A stretch of DNA of 64,000 bases from Vibrio penaeicida (GCF_019977755.1 NZ_AP025146.1:221022-285021), one strand, 5' to 3'. Counted from the stretch's first letter, positions 1 to 8,712 are shown. Notes: a model not told the origin generated them from the sequence alone. Numbers and translations: made by a program.

Positions 1-307
1 AGTTCACTACTTGCGATTTAGAGAGGATGAAATCGTTGCCGCCAATTTCATTGATAGCAATAAACATATCAGCCGCTGCCTTTTGACCGAATAGCTGCAC
101 TGTTTCAGGATTGATTACACCTTGATTCTTGAATTTTTCTTCAATGGATAGAATCTGTGCGCCAGTGATTTTTTTGATATCTACTAACTTGATCTCAGGC
201 TGCTCTTTCAGCATCGAGTCTGTAGTAATTATTGCGGACCCCGCGCCGCTCACAACACCGATGATTGCACATAAAGCTAGTTGGCCAAGATTGATCGACT
301 TAGACAT
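1..307 (-). CDS. trbI: TrbI-like F-type conjugation protein (partial)
   Basis: The gene runs off the left edge. It starts at an ATG with a GGAGG ribosome site 7 bases upstream and encodes at least 102 residues: a short basic start (MSKSINLG), one N-terminal membrane segment (about residues 8-28) and a soluble part containing VDIKKI. In F and SXT/IncC transfer regions the gene after traC is trbI (trsF), a small inner-membrane protein with a single N-terminal anchor involved in pilus dynamics. The position and topology fit; sequence similarity alone is weak. A class II promoter motif sits just upstream, so the gene may have its own promoter inside the tra operon. Confidence 0.55.
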   Translation of the reverse strand, partial: MSKSINLGQLALCAIIGVVSGAGSAIITTDSMLKEQPEIKLVDIKKITGAQILSIEEKFKNQGVINPETVQLFGQKAAADMFIAINEIGGNDFILSKSQVVN

Positions 308-338
308 AATGAGACCTCCATTTTTTGTATCTCGCTAC

Positions 339-351
339 CTATAAGCGAAAA
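339..351 (-). promoter_or_regulatory. class II promoter motif for the trbI-like gene
   Basis: On the minus strand it reads TTTTCGCTTATAG, about 30 bases before the start codon. Used as a -10 type element it leaves the GGAGG ribosome site inside the transcript; used as a -35 it would not. Confidence 0.5.
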
Positions 352-432
352 CCAAAAACGAAAAAGCCGGACGATTAGGAGAGAGAGTGATCGCCCGACT
401 TTGATTATTTCGAAATCTGTCTTAATTAGATG

Positions 433-2964
433 TTAAGCCGCATTATCGAGGGAGCCCTCAGCTTTCATGTAGCTGTATATTGCATCACCTACTGACATAC
501 CCTGGTCAATGAATCGATCTATTCCACTTTGCTCTTTTGCATGAGTTGTCGTTAACAACTGCGTGAATCGATCTAAGATGTAGCGACAAATGCCGTAACC
601 GCGACCTGAAGTATAAATAAACGCTTCAGAGTACTTACCCATGACCGTAGTGACGGTTTTTAACTGCTGGTAGTCATGATCCCCAATTGAAAGGACTCTG
701 TTGTGTTCAAGCACTTTAAACGTCGATTCTTTTTGCTTAAGGATTATGATATTTGCAGAATTTTGAATAATTGGACTATTCCCATCAGGGGCTAAATCAA
801 GCGGGCTTTGGGTGATGATGATTATACTTGAGTTAAGTTTTCGGAAGAGTCGGAACGAACCAATAATGTATTTCTGAATTCGCTCACTATTCTCAATATC
901 TGACCCTTCAGAACCCAAGAATCGCCATGCCTCATCAACAATAAGTGCTTTCATGATAGAGCGATCGGCAAGGTAGTAATCGCGATTCATCTTGATGATA
1001 AGCATCATGAGAACGATTGTCTGAAGCTCAGGTAAATCACGAAGGTCATCAAGTTCTAACACAGACCAATCACCAGACATTGTTAAGTTGGACTTACCAT
1101 CAAAGAATCGTCCATATAGTCCGTGACGTGTAAATGCGAAAAACTGGTGACCCATTTTATGGATTTGAGAAAGGTGATAATCATCTAGCTCCATATTCAA
1201 TATGACGTCATCGCTATCAGAAATCTTTTCATTTTTCGCACAACCTAATGCTTCGGCAAGATCGGTGATAGTCATTTCATTGCCGAATTTTTGGAATACA
1301 CGCATGGTGTATTTCTCTAACATTCGAATTTGAAAGTCCGTTAACCCTTCTTTCGGAGCACACATTTGTTCAAGTACACCTAACAATGGGGGCATTTCTT
1401 TTACAATGTCTTTGATATCAGAAAAAGGGTTAATGACTAATCGGCTGGCGCCTGAGAACTCAATGAATTCCCCCTTAACCATCTTTGTTAGTTTTAAATA
1501 GGAACGACCGCTATCAATAATGCGAATCATCGTTCCTCGACTCCAAAGGTTAAACACAATGCCTTGAGAGAATACGGACTTACCTGCGCCTGAGTCTCCT
1601 GAAATAAATCCGTTCATGTTTGTTTCCGAATCAAACGGACACCACAGCTGAACCTGGCCTCTTCGAGAAAAGAAGATTTCATTGGCACCAATGCCATTCC
1701 CTTTCCAATCGCCTACAACCGGCAATACGTGAGCGGCCATTTTGGAAGTCATTGTATGGAATCGTCGAGATAGTCCAACCATCTCAACACTGCAGTTAAA
1801 AGGAAGCTGCTGCTGAAAAGCAGGCCCGTTAAACATCACATCTTCTTTCAGGTTGAAGTTACAAACCTCAAACCAGTTTTTGGCCTGACGAGCTTGTTCA
1901 GTGGCCTCTTTATCGTCTTTGCCAAATAGAAGGATGTTTGTCCAACACTGTACGACCTTGCCGCCTTTCTGAACCTCAGTTAGTAAGTGCTGATACCCTT
2001 GGTCTTTCAATTTTAAAATGGGAGAGAAGCGCGCCAGGTTGCTGGTGGACTGATAGCTCAGCGAGTTAGCATTTTTTGTGATGCTACCAATTTTTGAATG
2101 CTGCTCTGGATAGTAAATCGTGGTCGATAACATAAAGGGACAAGTAATTTGGTTTTGTGAACCATTCTTGTCTCCCAAAACATTAGACATAACAGGCAGC
2201 AATGTCTGCTCTGGGTAAAAATGAACAGAAAGAGATTTAATGTGACGATCATTCAGAATGACTTTGTCACGCTGAATTTCAAGTTCATCTTCATAGCTAA
2301 AGATTTGCTCATTAAGTGTACGATTTGGGTCGTAATCAACATTTGGGTACTCACCAATATTCACGAGCGAGCGCACAACCCCAAGGTAATCTTTTTGATC
2401 TAAGCGTTGAGGTAATAGGTTTAATGAATCAAGTGTCTGTTCAAGTGAATAACATTGAGTTTGAGCAAATGAAATGTCATCTTCAGTCGGAAGATACGCA
2501 CAAGGCAATTTAATAGTAGCGATTACGAACTTATCATTGAGAGTAAGCTTGGTCTCATCTTTCGTTCGCTCTTTCGTGAATTTCTCCAAGAACGCAATTC
2601 GGTTCTCAACAAAGATTTTAACGAGCTTAGCTTTATCAGGGTCACTTGTGTCATTAATTACGTTTTCACGGGCTGTACGATAATGACGTAGTAGTGGTTG
2701 AATGAGCGGACTAGAGATTAAGTGGAAGGAAATGAAGGTGCCTTGGGGATAATCAGTTGCAAGGCTACTCTCAAGTATTTTGATTGTTGATTCACCTACC
2801 CCAGATACTGGGTTACAAATCCACATCGCACCAAGATGACTGTTTTTGTCATTATTGTGGATATAAAACAGTTTCTTATCTTGTTCAAAAGACCGCACTT
2901 CCATCATGTTTGCGATCTCATTGCGCTCAAGTAGTTTTTTAGCTTTTGCGTTGTACTCTTTCAT
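433..2964 (-). CDS. traC: TraC, conjugative type IV secretion ATPase
   Basis: An 843-residue VirB4-family ATPase that powers assembly of the F-type pilus at the inner membrane. The Walker A motif GDSGAGKS lies near residue 460 and the Walker B ALIVDEAW near residue 670. The length is typical for F/SXT TraC (about 800-850). The start has a good ribosome site (TAGGAGAGAG). It lies between the pilin gene and the trbI-like gene, the same order as in SXT/IncC elements. There is only a weak partial class I-like sequence (TTGTCG) in the leader, so it is probably transcribed together with traV and the pilin gene. Confidence 0.92.
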   Translation of the reverse strand: MKEYNAKAKKLLERNEIANMMEVRSFEQDKKLFYIHNNDKNSHLGAMWICNPVSGVGESTIKILESSLATDYPQGTFISFHLISSPLIQPLLRHYRTARENVINDTSDPDKAKLVKIFVENRIAFLEKFTKERTKDETKLTLNDKFVIATIKLPCAYLPTEDDISFAQTQCYSLEQTLDSLNLLPQRLDQKDYLGVVRSLVNIGEYPNVDYDPNRTLNEQIFSYEDELEIQRDKVILNDRHIKSLSVHFYPEQTLLPVMSNVLGDKNGSQNQITCPFMLSTTIYYPEQHSKIGSITKNANSLSYQSTSNLARFSPILKLKDQGYQHLLTEVQKGGKVVQCWTNILLFGKDDKEATEQARQAKNWFEVCNFNLKEDVMFNGPAFQQQLPFNCSVEMVGLSRRFHTMTSKMAAHVLPVVGDWKGNGIGANEIFFSRRGQVQLWCPFDSETNMNGFISGDSGAGKSVFSQGIVFNLWSRGTMIRIIDSGRSYLKLTKMVKGEFIEFSGASRLVINPFSDIKDIVKEMPPLLGVLEQMCAPKEGLTDFQIRMLEKYTMRVFQKFGNEMTITDLAEALGCAKNEKISDSDDVILNMELDDYHLSQIHKMGHQFFAFTRHGLYGRFFDGKSNLTMSGDWSVLELDDLRDLPELQTIVLMMLIIKMNRDYYLADRSIMKALIVDEAWRFLGSEGSDIENSERIQKYIIGSFRLFRKLNSSIIIITQSPLDLAPDGNSPIIQNSANIIILKQKESTFKVLEHNRVLSIGDHDYQQLKTVTTVMGKYSEAFIYTSGRGYGICRYILDRFTQLLTTTHAKEQSGIDRFIDQGMSVGDAIYSYMKAEGSLDNAA

Positions 2965-3038
2965 CGTCTCTCTCCTAATTTACAAAAACGACAAATTGCA
3001 GCCTCATTTAGAGACTGCAATTCGCACATCACTTAGGA

Positions 3039-3371
3039 TTAAAGTGCTGCTGTTGCTTCACCAGCGACACCTTGGATGATGTCTGAACCGTACTGAACGA
3101 TTGCAGCGATAGCGATACCGATTACTACAGCCACGATTGACTGGTTCATGATACCTGCGCCTAAGCCAACCATTAGAGCTGCGATCGAGATTAGAACGCC
3201 TAGAGGACCGTCAAGCCAAGCAATCAGCATAGCCAATAGGTTGTCTAGTTCCGCAGTACCGTCTGTAGCACCTGAAGAAGTACCAACTGCGTAAGCTACT
3301 GCCGCGTTACCCGCTACTGTTACTGGAGCTAGTGCTAGCATGATTTTTTTTGCATTTGTCATAAGTTTCAT
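3039..3371 (-). CDS. traA: TraA-like conjugative pilin (VirB2/TraA type)
   Basis: A 110-residue propilin with a long signal sequence cut probably after AYA (near residue 30), then two hydrophobic helices (about 50-75 and 78-100) separated by a short loop, the usual pilin layout. I chose the ATG of MKLMTNAKK because GGAAG stands 8 bases before it; an upstream ATG (MEDFL) has no ribosome site. It lies between traV and traC as in SXT/IncC-type transfer operons. The mature protein would be the subunit of the extracellular pilus. Confidence 0.85.
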   Translation of the reverse strand: MKLMTNAKKIMLALAPVTVAGNAAVAYAVGTSSGATDGTAELDNLLAMLIAWLDGPLGVLISIAALMVGLGAGIMNQSIVAVVIGIAIAAIVQYGSDIIQGVAGEATAAL

Positions 3372-3399
3372 AAGGAAATCTTCCATGTTAGATAATTGA

Positions 3400-3885
3400 T
3401 TACTTGACGACCGAGAATGGCGATGAAGCTTCAAACTTCACTGCATCCTTAACGCCGAATGACCAACGGTTTTTTGGAGCGATTTCGATGAGATGAGTCG
3501 ATGGATAATTAAGGTATCCAGCCTTGCTTTGCCAGGCAGCTACAACCACATACATGACAGAAGGTGTCTGTAAGACGGGCTTAGGCTCATGAAGTGGTTG
3601 AGTCATGGTTGACCCAACTGGAACTGCTGGGATAACAGTGTCGTACTTCGAAATACGAGTTCCTGCTCGGTACTCGCTTTCAGAAATGCTGCTATCACCA
3701 TGCTGGCTTACGTAAGCGTCCACATTGTCCGCTTCGATAACATTTAAAGCATTCTCACTGTTAGTACACACGCCTGTTACGTAATCACCGTCACAAATTG
3801 GCTCACTGGAACCTACCACAGTACAACCTGATAAGCCGATTACTGAAACTGCAATTGATGTAGAGACTAGTGTTCTAACGTTCAT
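3400..3885 (-). CDS. traV: TraV-like outer-membrane lipoprotein
   Basis: A 161-residue lipoprotein with a lipobox (LSGC, Cys near residue 21), further cysteines as in TraV, and a C-terminal segment (PSVMYVVVAAWQSKAGYL, then a W before the end) that matches the conserved TraV region around a tryptophan-containing APW-like motif. TraV anchors the TraK/TraB channel of F-type secretion systems in the outer membrane. It is the first gene of the leftward operon seen here; traL, E, K and B, which normally precede it, are not upstream, because the neighbouring gene is rightward and unrelated. The transfer operon is therefore rearranged relative to F and SXT. Confidence 0.75.
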   Translation of the reverse strand: MNVRTLVSTSIAVSVIGLSGCTVVGSSEPICDGDYVTGVCTNSENALNVIEADNVDAYVSQHGDSSISESEYRAGTRISKYDTVIPAVPVGSTMTQPLHEPKPVLQTPSVMYVVVAAWQSKAGYLNYPSTHLIEIAPKNRWSFGVKDAVKFEASSPFSVVK

Positions 3886-3912
3886 CGTAATTCTCCTTTT
3901 TTCCGCTAGTGA

Positions 3913-3945
3913 CTATATAAGCGAACCAATATTCGTTGCTGACAA
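3913..3945 (-). promoter_or_regulatory. composite promoter upstream of traV
   Basis: The minus strand has TTGTCAGC (3938-3945) followed by TTCGCTTATATAG (3913-3925), which combines a class I-like box with a class II box. TTGTCA is 17 bases from GCTTAT. The same pair in the same order occurs before the gene at 52248. Confidence 0.5.
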
Positions 3946-4036
3946 ACCAGCCGCAGTACGGAGCAACTAAGTTCATGAAAGATAAACTATTTTAAAGTTG
4001 AACTTTTATAACTTATGTCGTACTGCAAGTCATTTT

Positions 4037-4053
4037 TGCACCATTATGGTGCA
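4037..4053. promoter_or_regulatory. perfect palindrome, possible operator
   Basis: TGCACCAT-T-ATGGTGCA is an exact inverted repeat with a single central base in the 417-bp gap between leftward traV and the rightward gene at 4303. The gap otherwise holds only the traV promoter and a hairpin. It may bind a regulator of transfer genes. Confidence 0.4.
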
Positions 4054-4177
4054 TCTTTTGGGGCTTGAATTCTGGAAGATGTAGGACAATTGAACGCTAT
4101 CTTTAACCAAAACTGAGTAAGGGAATTGGTTGGCCGATGGAGCTTTTCTGGGTTTTCCAAGTACACAGCAAAAACTA

Positions 4178-4199
4178 AAGGCTTCAATTACGAAGCCTT
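4178..4199. terminator. hairpin, possible terminator
   Basis: AAGGCTTC and GAAGCCTT form an 8-bp stem with a 6-base loop, followed by TAAAATTT. It may isolate the gene at 4303 from transcription entering from the left. Confidence 0.35.
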
Positions 4200-4302
4200 A
4201 AAATTTCAACAGTTTTATCTACGTCGAACTTTCATTATTAAAAATAAACGCCATTAAAAAAGTCCGTTAACCTGTAGTTACTCACACGAAAGGACTAGTG
4301 AT

Positions 4303-5259
4303 ATGGACCGACTCTTTACACATGCAAGACCACTCTTCATTACCCTGACGGCTCTATTTAGTTTTGGTTGTCAATCAACCTACAAAAGCGATGCCGAATA
4401 TAAACAAGAAGCCCTGACTAGCTCACCGCAATTAACCGCGAAGTACGCTCGCTCAATAATGAATAACCACGCAAAGATTAACCTTGCCGATGATTTTACG
4501 ATTGGCCGCGCTGAGTACCGCAATCAAGTCTTCGGTTCGATAGCTACCCAACAAGCGCAGCTCGCTGGTAAGCCAACATTCGCTAAGTTCAACATTACGC
4601 TTACTGAGGATATGTATGAGGGTGATTTCGATGCCTTTCGTGTACCATTTAACAGCGTGAAGCTTGAAGAGAAAGGCAACACCCAGGATTACGACGTTAC
4701 CGTGATAATGACAAGTGGACTATGGGCTGAGCATACTTCTACTTACATGAACTTTGCAAAATGGAACGAGCTTGCACTAAAGGGCGTCACGATCGCTTCA
4801 CTGAGTAGTACCAAAGAGGTCGATGCTGAAAATACCAAGAACGAAAAAACTAGCTACTTCTACAACCTCCGTACTCCAACTGGAATTTACTTACCAGAAC
4901 ATGCTAATGGTGAGTATTTTTCAACGGACAAACGAGAAAACGCTCAGTGGCTAGATCACTTCTTTAGAATTGGCAATGCAGGTTATGTACGTGGCCTTGA
5001 GCAATACGTAAGAGCGACGCCTAATGAAGCCAAAAGCTTGGTTGGAAAAGAGGCAACAGCCATCATTTCAATCTTGGCTGTGTTTGAAGTAGGCAAAACA
5101 GGACAAATCGTTGTTATTGGAAACCCAATCAACAGCCTCCTACTTGACCCTGACGGGCACGAAAGCAGTGGTCACATTGAAAAACTGTATTTCTGGGACG
5201 ACTATATGGAACAGTCAATGCTCGAGTTCACCCATACCCAAACGACACCTTATTTGTAA
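4303..5259 (+). CDS. lipoprotein of unknown function
   Basis: A 318-residue predicted lipoprotein: the N-terminus is hydrophobic and ends in SFGC (Cys near residue 23). The rest is soluble and looks like a periplasmic domain without cysteine pairs. I do not recognise a family. It stands alone, bounded by hairpins at 4178 and 5321. The leader contains neither motif class. A role in the cell envelope, perhaps entry exclusion or mating-pair function, would be a guess from its position next to transfer genes. Confidence 0.7.
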   Translation: MDRLFTHARPLFITLTALFSFGCQSTYKSDAEYKQEALTSSPQLTAKYARSIMNNHAKINLADDFTIGRAEYRNQVFGSIATQQAQLAGKPTFAKFNITLTEDMYEGDFDAFRVPFNSVKLEEKGNTQDYDVTVIMTSGLWAEHTSTYMNFAKWNELALKGVTIASLSSTKEVDAENTKNEKTSYFYNLRTPTGIYLPEHANGEYFSTDKRENAQWLDHFFRIGNAGYVRGLEQYVRATPNEAKSLVGKEATAIISILAVFEVGKTGQIVVIGNPINSLLLDPDGHESSGHIEKLYFWDDYMEQSMLEFTHTQTTPYL

Positions 5260-5320
5260 AAAATCAAATTAATGGAACTGGCTCTCTATATCTTAGGGCC
5301 TTTACATATACGTTTTAAAA

Positions 5321-5346
5321 TAGGCCAAGGCTGCTATCTTGGCCTA
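5321..5346. terminator. bidirectional terminator between convergent genes
   Basis: TAGGCCAAG and CTTGGCCTA form a 9-bp stem between the stop codons of the genes at 4303 and 5352. Confidence 0.6.
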
Positions 5347-5351
5347 ATCAT

Positions 5352-6053
5352 TCAGTCACAACGAGAAACCTCCTTGTAACCCAAATTTTTCAGTCTTTGA
5401 ATATCAATGTAGATAGATACTTTGCGACCTTTCATTTTGAATAGTGGATAGCAAACCCCAGGATAGAAAAGCCTTTTCTCTACATCAACGACAACGTATT
5501 TGTCGGCAACGCTCATAGCCATATCTGTATCACGCTTGAATTTTTGAATATCAGACAAAAATGGATTCACAGTAAGCTTGTTGTATGCCGCTTCAGAAGA
5601 CCAGATTCCTTTCTTCATATTCGCCGCTTTCCTACTGATAGCTAGCAGGTCCTCCTGCATAAGAGCGTCATTAGATGTAATTGCTAGACCCTCGGCCAAT
5701 AGAATTGCGTTCAGGTTTACATTTGAAGAATCATTGATAAATGCCGCTATAGTGCCATTAAAAAACTTTTGACCAGTTAGGTGCGCCTGCACCCACGGGG
5801 ATTTTTTAAAATACGCCTCAATAACCGATGATGCTGCTTCATAGTAGGGTTCACCTTTAACCGGTATTCTTAGATAGGCGATTTTAACTGGGTACTCTTT
5901 ACCCTCCATTAGAAGTGTAAGAGTCTGATTTGTGTTCACCGAAATGAATTTTGCATGAACGATTTTGGTATAAGTTCCGAGCTCCCTATTTTCATCATTG
6001 GCATAAGATCCCAACGGTAATAGAAGCACCAAAGATAAGAAAAATTTAAACAT
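5352..6053 (-). CDS. secreted SNase-like (thermonuclease fold) protein, probably inactive
   Basis: A 233-residue protein with a signal peptide (cleavage after SYA, near residue 18). Residues 35-150 follow the staphylococcal nuclease pattern: a strand with YPVKIAYLRIP, a region like NAILLAEGLA, and the closing ...KKGIWS typical of this fold. The catalytic RLxGIDxPE is replaced by AYLRIPVK and the second arginine position reads NGTIAAFI, so nuclease activity is doubtful. About 75 further residues follow. SNase-like proteins are common on conjugative plasmids (ParB of RK2 is one). The start overlaps the end of the upstream gene, implying co-transcription. Confidence 0.65.
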   Translation of the reverse strand: MFKFFLSLVLLLPLGSYANDENRELGTYTKIVHAKFISVNTNQTLTLLMEGKEYPVKIAYLRIPVKGEPYYEAASSVIEAYFKKSPWVQAHLTGQKFFNGTIAAFINDSSNVNLNAILLAEGLAITSNDALMQEDLLAISRKAANMKKGIWSSEAAYNKLTVNPFLSDIQKFKRDTDMAMSVADKYVVVDVEKRLFYPGVCYPLFKMKGRKVSIYIDIQRLKNLGYKEVSRCD

Positions 6054-6231
6054 CAGCTTTACTCCTTTGGGTAAAGGTCAGGCACAATGCACAAAGGAAG
6101 CAACCCACAAACCAACTTGGCTGCAGGTTAAAGAATAAGTACCCAAAACTTGTCATTGGAGTGAAGATAAACAATAGAACCAGTTTTGATACATCAGAAT
6201 AGGAAGGTGTGTTTTTAATCTTGATAGCCAT
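6046..6231 (-). CDS. small membrane protein
   Basis: A 61-residue protein with two likely membrane helices (about 17-32 and 38-53) and a charged C-terminus. Its 3' end overlaps the start of the SNase-like gene by 8 bases, so the two form an operon driven by a class II motif at 6259-6273. Function unknown. Confidence 0.6.
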   Translation of the reverse strand: MAIKIKNTPSYSDVSKLVLLFIFTPMTSFGYLFFNLQPSWFVGCFLCALCLTFTQRSKADV

Positions 6232-6258
6232 AAAGGTACTCCGCCATTAAAGAAGTAC

Positions 6259-6273
6259 CTATACAAGCGAAAA
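6259..6273 (-). promoter_or_regulatory. class II promoter motif for the 6231 operon
   Basis: The minus strand reads TTTTCGCTTGTATAG, the class II motif with two extra bases, about 30 bases before the ATG. Confidence 0.45.
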
Positions 6274-6276
6274 GGG

Positions 6277-7899
6277 TTACTGCATTTCTCTTACTATCGT
6301 TTCGAACTTTTTCAACAAGGCTTCATCCAATCCATGACTATCATCTTTCACACACGCCTTTAAATGTCTTTTGAAGCTGGCCATATTTTGATTGCTAGAT
6401 TCAGCCAGTAGCTTAGTAAGAATGACTCTTTCACGTCTTTTTAATTTTGCCAATAACTCAGTAACGATACTGTACTCATCAGTACTACCTTGAACCACTT
6501 CATCTTCAAACTCAAACTCAGAGCTTAATTCAAATCCATTCGTCAAATGAAGATCCAAAGACTCGGTACCGAAATTCTCTTCTACATGGTTGTCTACATC
6601 CCTTTCTTTAATCCCTGTGATCTCATTAATGGCAATAAGCTTCTTCAGCGTTTCTTTCGCGGAATGCATCGATATGAATTCCCCACTCGCTCTACCTTTA
6701 TCGATGATCGAATTAAGTAAACGTGACAGTTTTTGTTTTTTATTGTCGATTGATTTGTCGACAGCTGAAGTCTCAGCTTTCAATCTTTCCTTGATAGTAC
6801 GCTTGATGTACATATCGGCAAATTGGATCAGCTCATACTTAGTGTTCCACTGGTCAAGAATAATCAACACCTCTTCAAGACAAGCAGCCCTTAACGACTC
6901 AGTAAGCTCATCTGATTTGCGGTTAGCTGGCACAATCTTGGAGATCTCTTTGGTGATTTTGTAAGGTAGGTTACTAAGTGCTAAATCCTTAAAGTCCTTT
7001 ACGCTCTTATTCAGGCAATAAACTTTGTAAAGCGTTTCAAGAATCGACTTGTTAAAGATGTTTGCTCGTTTGCTTTTCTCACGATTAGAGAGGGGAATTC
7101 CTAAGCTTTGTAATGCATTTATGTAATCCCTGTTCTCTGCCAGTTTTACCTCGATCAAATTAGAAATCTCAACGGCCTTGCGCTTACTCTTTCTCGATAG
7201 GATCAAATGAAAAGCTTTATCTAACGTAAGTTCACTTACATTTGCATAAATGTCACGCCTCTGAGTTGATTCGTAAACAACTTTAAACTCTCTGAAAACT
7301 TCATGAATCGTAGTTTCGACAAATTCGCATACACAATTCATAACCGCTTGATGAAGAACGCAGTATGATCGTTTAGGGGTTATTTGACACATCAAATCAG
7401 CAAGGTTGGTATTTCTTTGCATGATAGTTTCGTAAGCAGTCAATCCACTTACAAAGGTCACCTTGTTCCAGCCCTTGTACACTTCGTAGGTCATTGAATT
7501 AGTGTCATTCAAATAGGAACAAATTGCATTGAATCTACCAGCGGATAGCTCTTTATCCCGTTCACTGGCATTCCGCCCCATTGACTTGCGTTCAAATCGA
7601 GGATCTTGGTAATTAAAGTCATGAATAATCCCAGAGAGCTTTCTTGGCTGACTTTTAGCAATTTTAAAGTTAAAGCTAAGCCCTCTCAAAATATCCACTT
7701 CAGTTGCTGACACGCTTTCTTCAAGAATGTGAATACCGTTTGTGTATTCGACAATCTTCTTTACCATGAGGTTTTGGTAAAGAGGTATTGAGCATAAAGC
7801 CTTTCTCAAATCATAGTTTTCGATCTGAAAATTATAAGATGCCTCAATAAACTCTTCTGTACAGCTATCCTTTTTTCCTTTTCTTAGGATTTCATCCAT
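6277..7899 (-). CDS. divergent sigma-70-like factor (tentative)
   Basis: A 540-residue protein whose C-terminal 220 residues resemble the sigma-70 family. Residues about 320-370 parallel region 2 of RpoH: an acidic SDELTESL, a hydrophobic LEEVLIILDQW, then LIQFADMYIKRTIKERL, comparable to FISFAVHWIKAEI. Residues about 375-445 parallel region 3, with ...GIKERDVDNHVEE and then ESLDLHL. Residues about 480-530 start like region 4 (LAKLKRRERVILTKLL), but the usual helix-turn-helix (IA..LGVS..RVRQ) is not evident. The N-terminal 300 residues match nothing I know. The match is by eye only and the protein could be an unrelated helical protein. Neither motif class is in its own leader. Confidence 0.4.
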   Translation of the reverse strand: MDEILRKGKKDSCTEEFIEASYNFQIENYDLRKALCSIPLYQNLMVKKIVEYTNGIHILEESVSATEVDILRGLSFNFKIAKSQPRKLSGIIHDFNYQDPRFERKSMGRNASERDKELSAGRFNAICSYLNDTNSMTYEVYKGWNKVTFVSGLTAYETIMQRNTNLADLMCQITPKRSYCVLHQAVMNCVCEFVETTIHEVFREFKVVYESTQRRDIYANVSELTLDKAFHLILSRKSKRKAVEISNLIEVKLAENRDYINALQSLGIPLSNREKSKRANIFNKSILETLYKVYCLNKSVKDFKDLALSNLPYKITKEISKIVPANRKSDELTESLRAACLEEVLIILDQWNTKYELIQFADMYIKRTIKERLKAETSAVDKSIDNKKQKLSRLLNSIIDKGRASGEFISMHSAKETLKKLIAINEITGIKERDVDNHVEENFGTESLDLHLTNGFELSSEFEFEDEVVQGSTDEYSIVTELLAKLKRRERVILTKLLAESSNQNMASFKRHLKACVKDDSHGLDEALLKKFETIVREMQ

Positions 7900-8130
7900 A
7901 CCAGCCTAGCCCTAGCCAATTTGTGACTTTTCTGTATAGCACAATATCTCATAAAACTAGCATCAACCTTTTTATTATTTGAGCTGAAAATCATTTTTCA
8001 GACAAAAGTCGCAGTTTTATTTATGCGCTATTAATGAATATTTACCAAAAGTGATTCCTGTAAATTTAGAGCGAATGTCTAACGATAACAGCCAGTTAAA
8101 AAGGCTTTGATCGAAATTTCAGGTTCCATT
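7900..8130. other. AT-rich gap before the repeat array
   Basis: This is the first part of the 860-bp non-coding gap between the sigma-like gene and the gene at 8760. A possible -10 (TATACA on the minus strand, near 7934) could serve the sigma-like gene. I see no ORF with a ribosome site and nothing else here. Confidence 0.4.
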
Positions 8131-8335
8131 TTGGGGCAAAATTGGGTCCAATTTGAGTCCAAATTGGGTCTCATCAGTGACACAATTTGGTCCCAATTCA
8201 GACCTGTTTACGGTCTGTTTTGGGTCTGTTTTGGGTCGAAATCCGTTCAGGGTCCAATTTGGGTCCAAATTGGACCTAGTTTGGGTCTGTATTGGTGCTG
8301 AATCCGGTCCGTTCTGGGTCCAATTCAGACCCAAA
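8131..8335. repeat. array of eighteen degenerate 11-bp direct repeats
   Basis: Successive 11-base units fit the consensus TTGGGTCYRAA/TTTGGGTCTGT. Block 1 has ten units (8131-8240), then a 7-base break, then block 2 with eight units (8248-8335). The best units are at 8142, 8219, 8230, 8259 and 8281; a few (8175, 8197) have drifted. A period of 11 bases puts the GGGTC cores on one face of the helix and is not a multiple of three, so the open frames on both strands here are a by-product. The layout resembles the two blocks of 11-bp ParR sites in parC of plasmid R1, but no ParM/ParR genes are in the window. Confidence 0.8.
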
Positions 8336-8631
8336 TAAGTCACAAAAACAACAATCTCATAGAAATTAAGACCAAAAGACAGATTTTCAACAAATAAAAT
8401 AGAGCATTTCTGGCATTCAGGACACAAATAATTTTATTTTCAAAAATTATTTTCAAAACTTTTGACTACAAAACAGCGTTCTCATGGAAGATTTGCTCCA
8501 CTCATGAAAAACAGAAGGCTTGCAAAAAAGAATACTTCACGAACACAGACAAATCAACAACTTACATCATCAATCACTATAGCCAACATAACCATTTTTG
8601 TTGGAAAATGATTTTGAATTCTTTGCAAAAC

Positions 8632-8679
8632 CGTTGGCTAATGGATAGATTAAGTAGCCAACGAAATCAATTTCGTTGG
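8632..8679. repeat. nested inverted repeats upstream of the 8760 operon
   Basis: CGTTGGCTA (8632-8640) pairs with TAGCCAACG (8655-8663). The right arm overlaps a second palindrome, CCAACGAAAT (8658-8667) and ATTTCGTTGG (8670-8679) with a 2-base centre. A CCAACGAAAT copy also stands near 63839. The palindrome ends 6 bases before a -35 box, so it may be an operator. Confidence 0.55.
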
Positions 8680-8684
8680 AAAAA

Positions 8685-8712
8685 TTGAAATTTTATGGGT
8701 TTAAAATATTAT
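8685..8712 (+). promoter_or_regulatory. sigma-70 type promoter for the 8760 operon
   Basis: TTGAAA (8685-8690), a 16-base spacer and TATTAT (8707-8712), giving a leader of about 40 bases before the ATG at 8760. Unlike most promoters of the window it has neither shared motif. Confidence 0.55.

Noticed and set aside
8131..8335. CRISPR array
   Set aside because: Units are 11 bases without spacers and there are no cas genes nearby.
8107..8427. Open frames on both strands over the 11-bp repeat array (up to 102 codons)
   Set aside because: They exist only because the repeat lacks stop codons; 11 is not a multiple of three, there is no ribosome site and codon phase is not kept.
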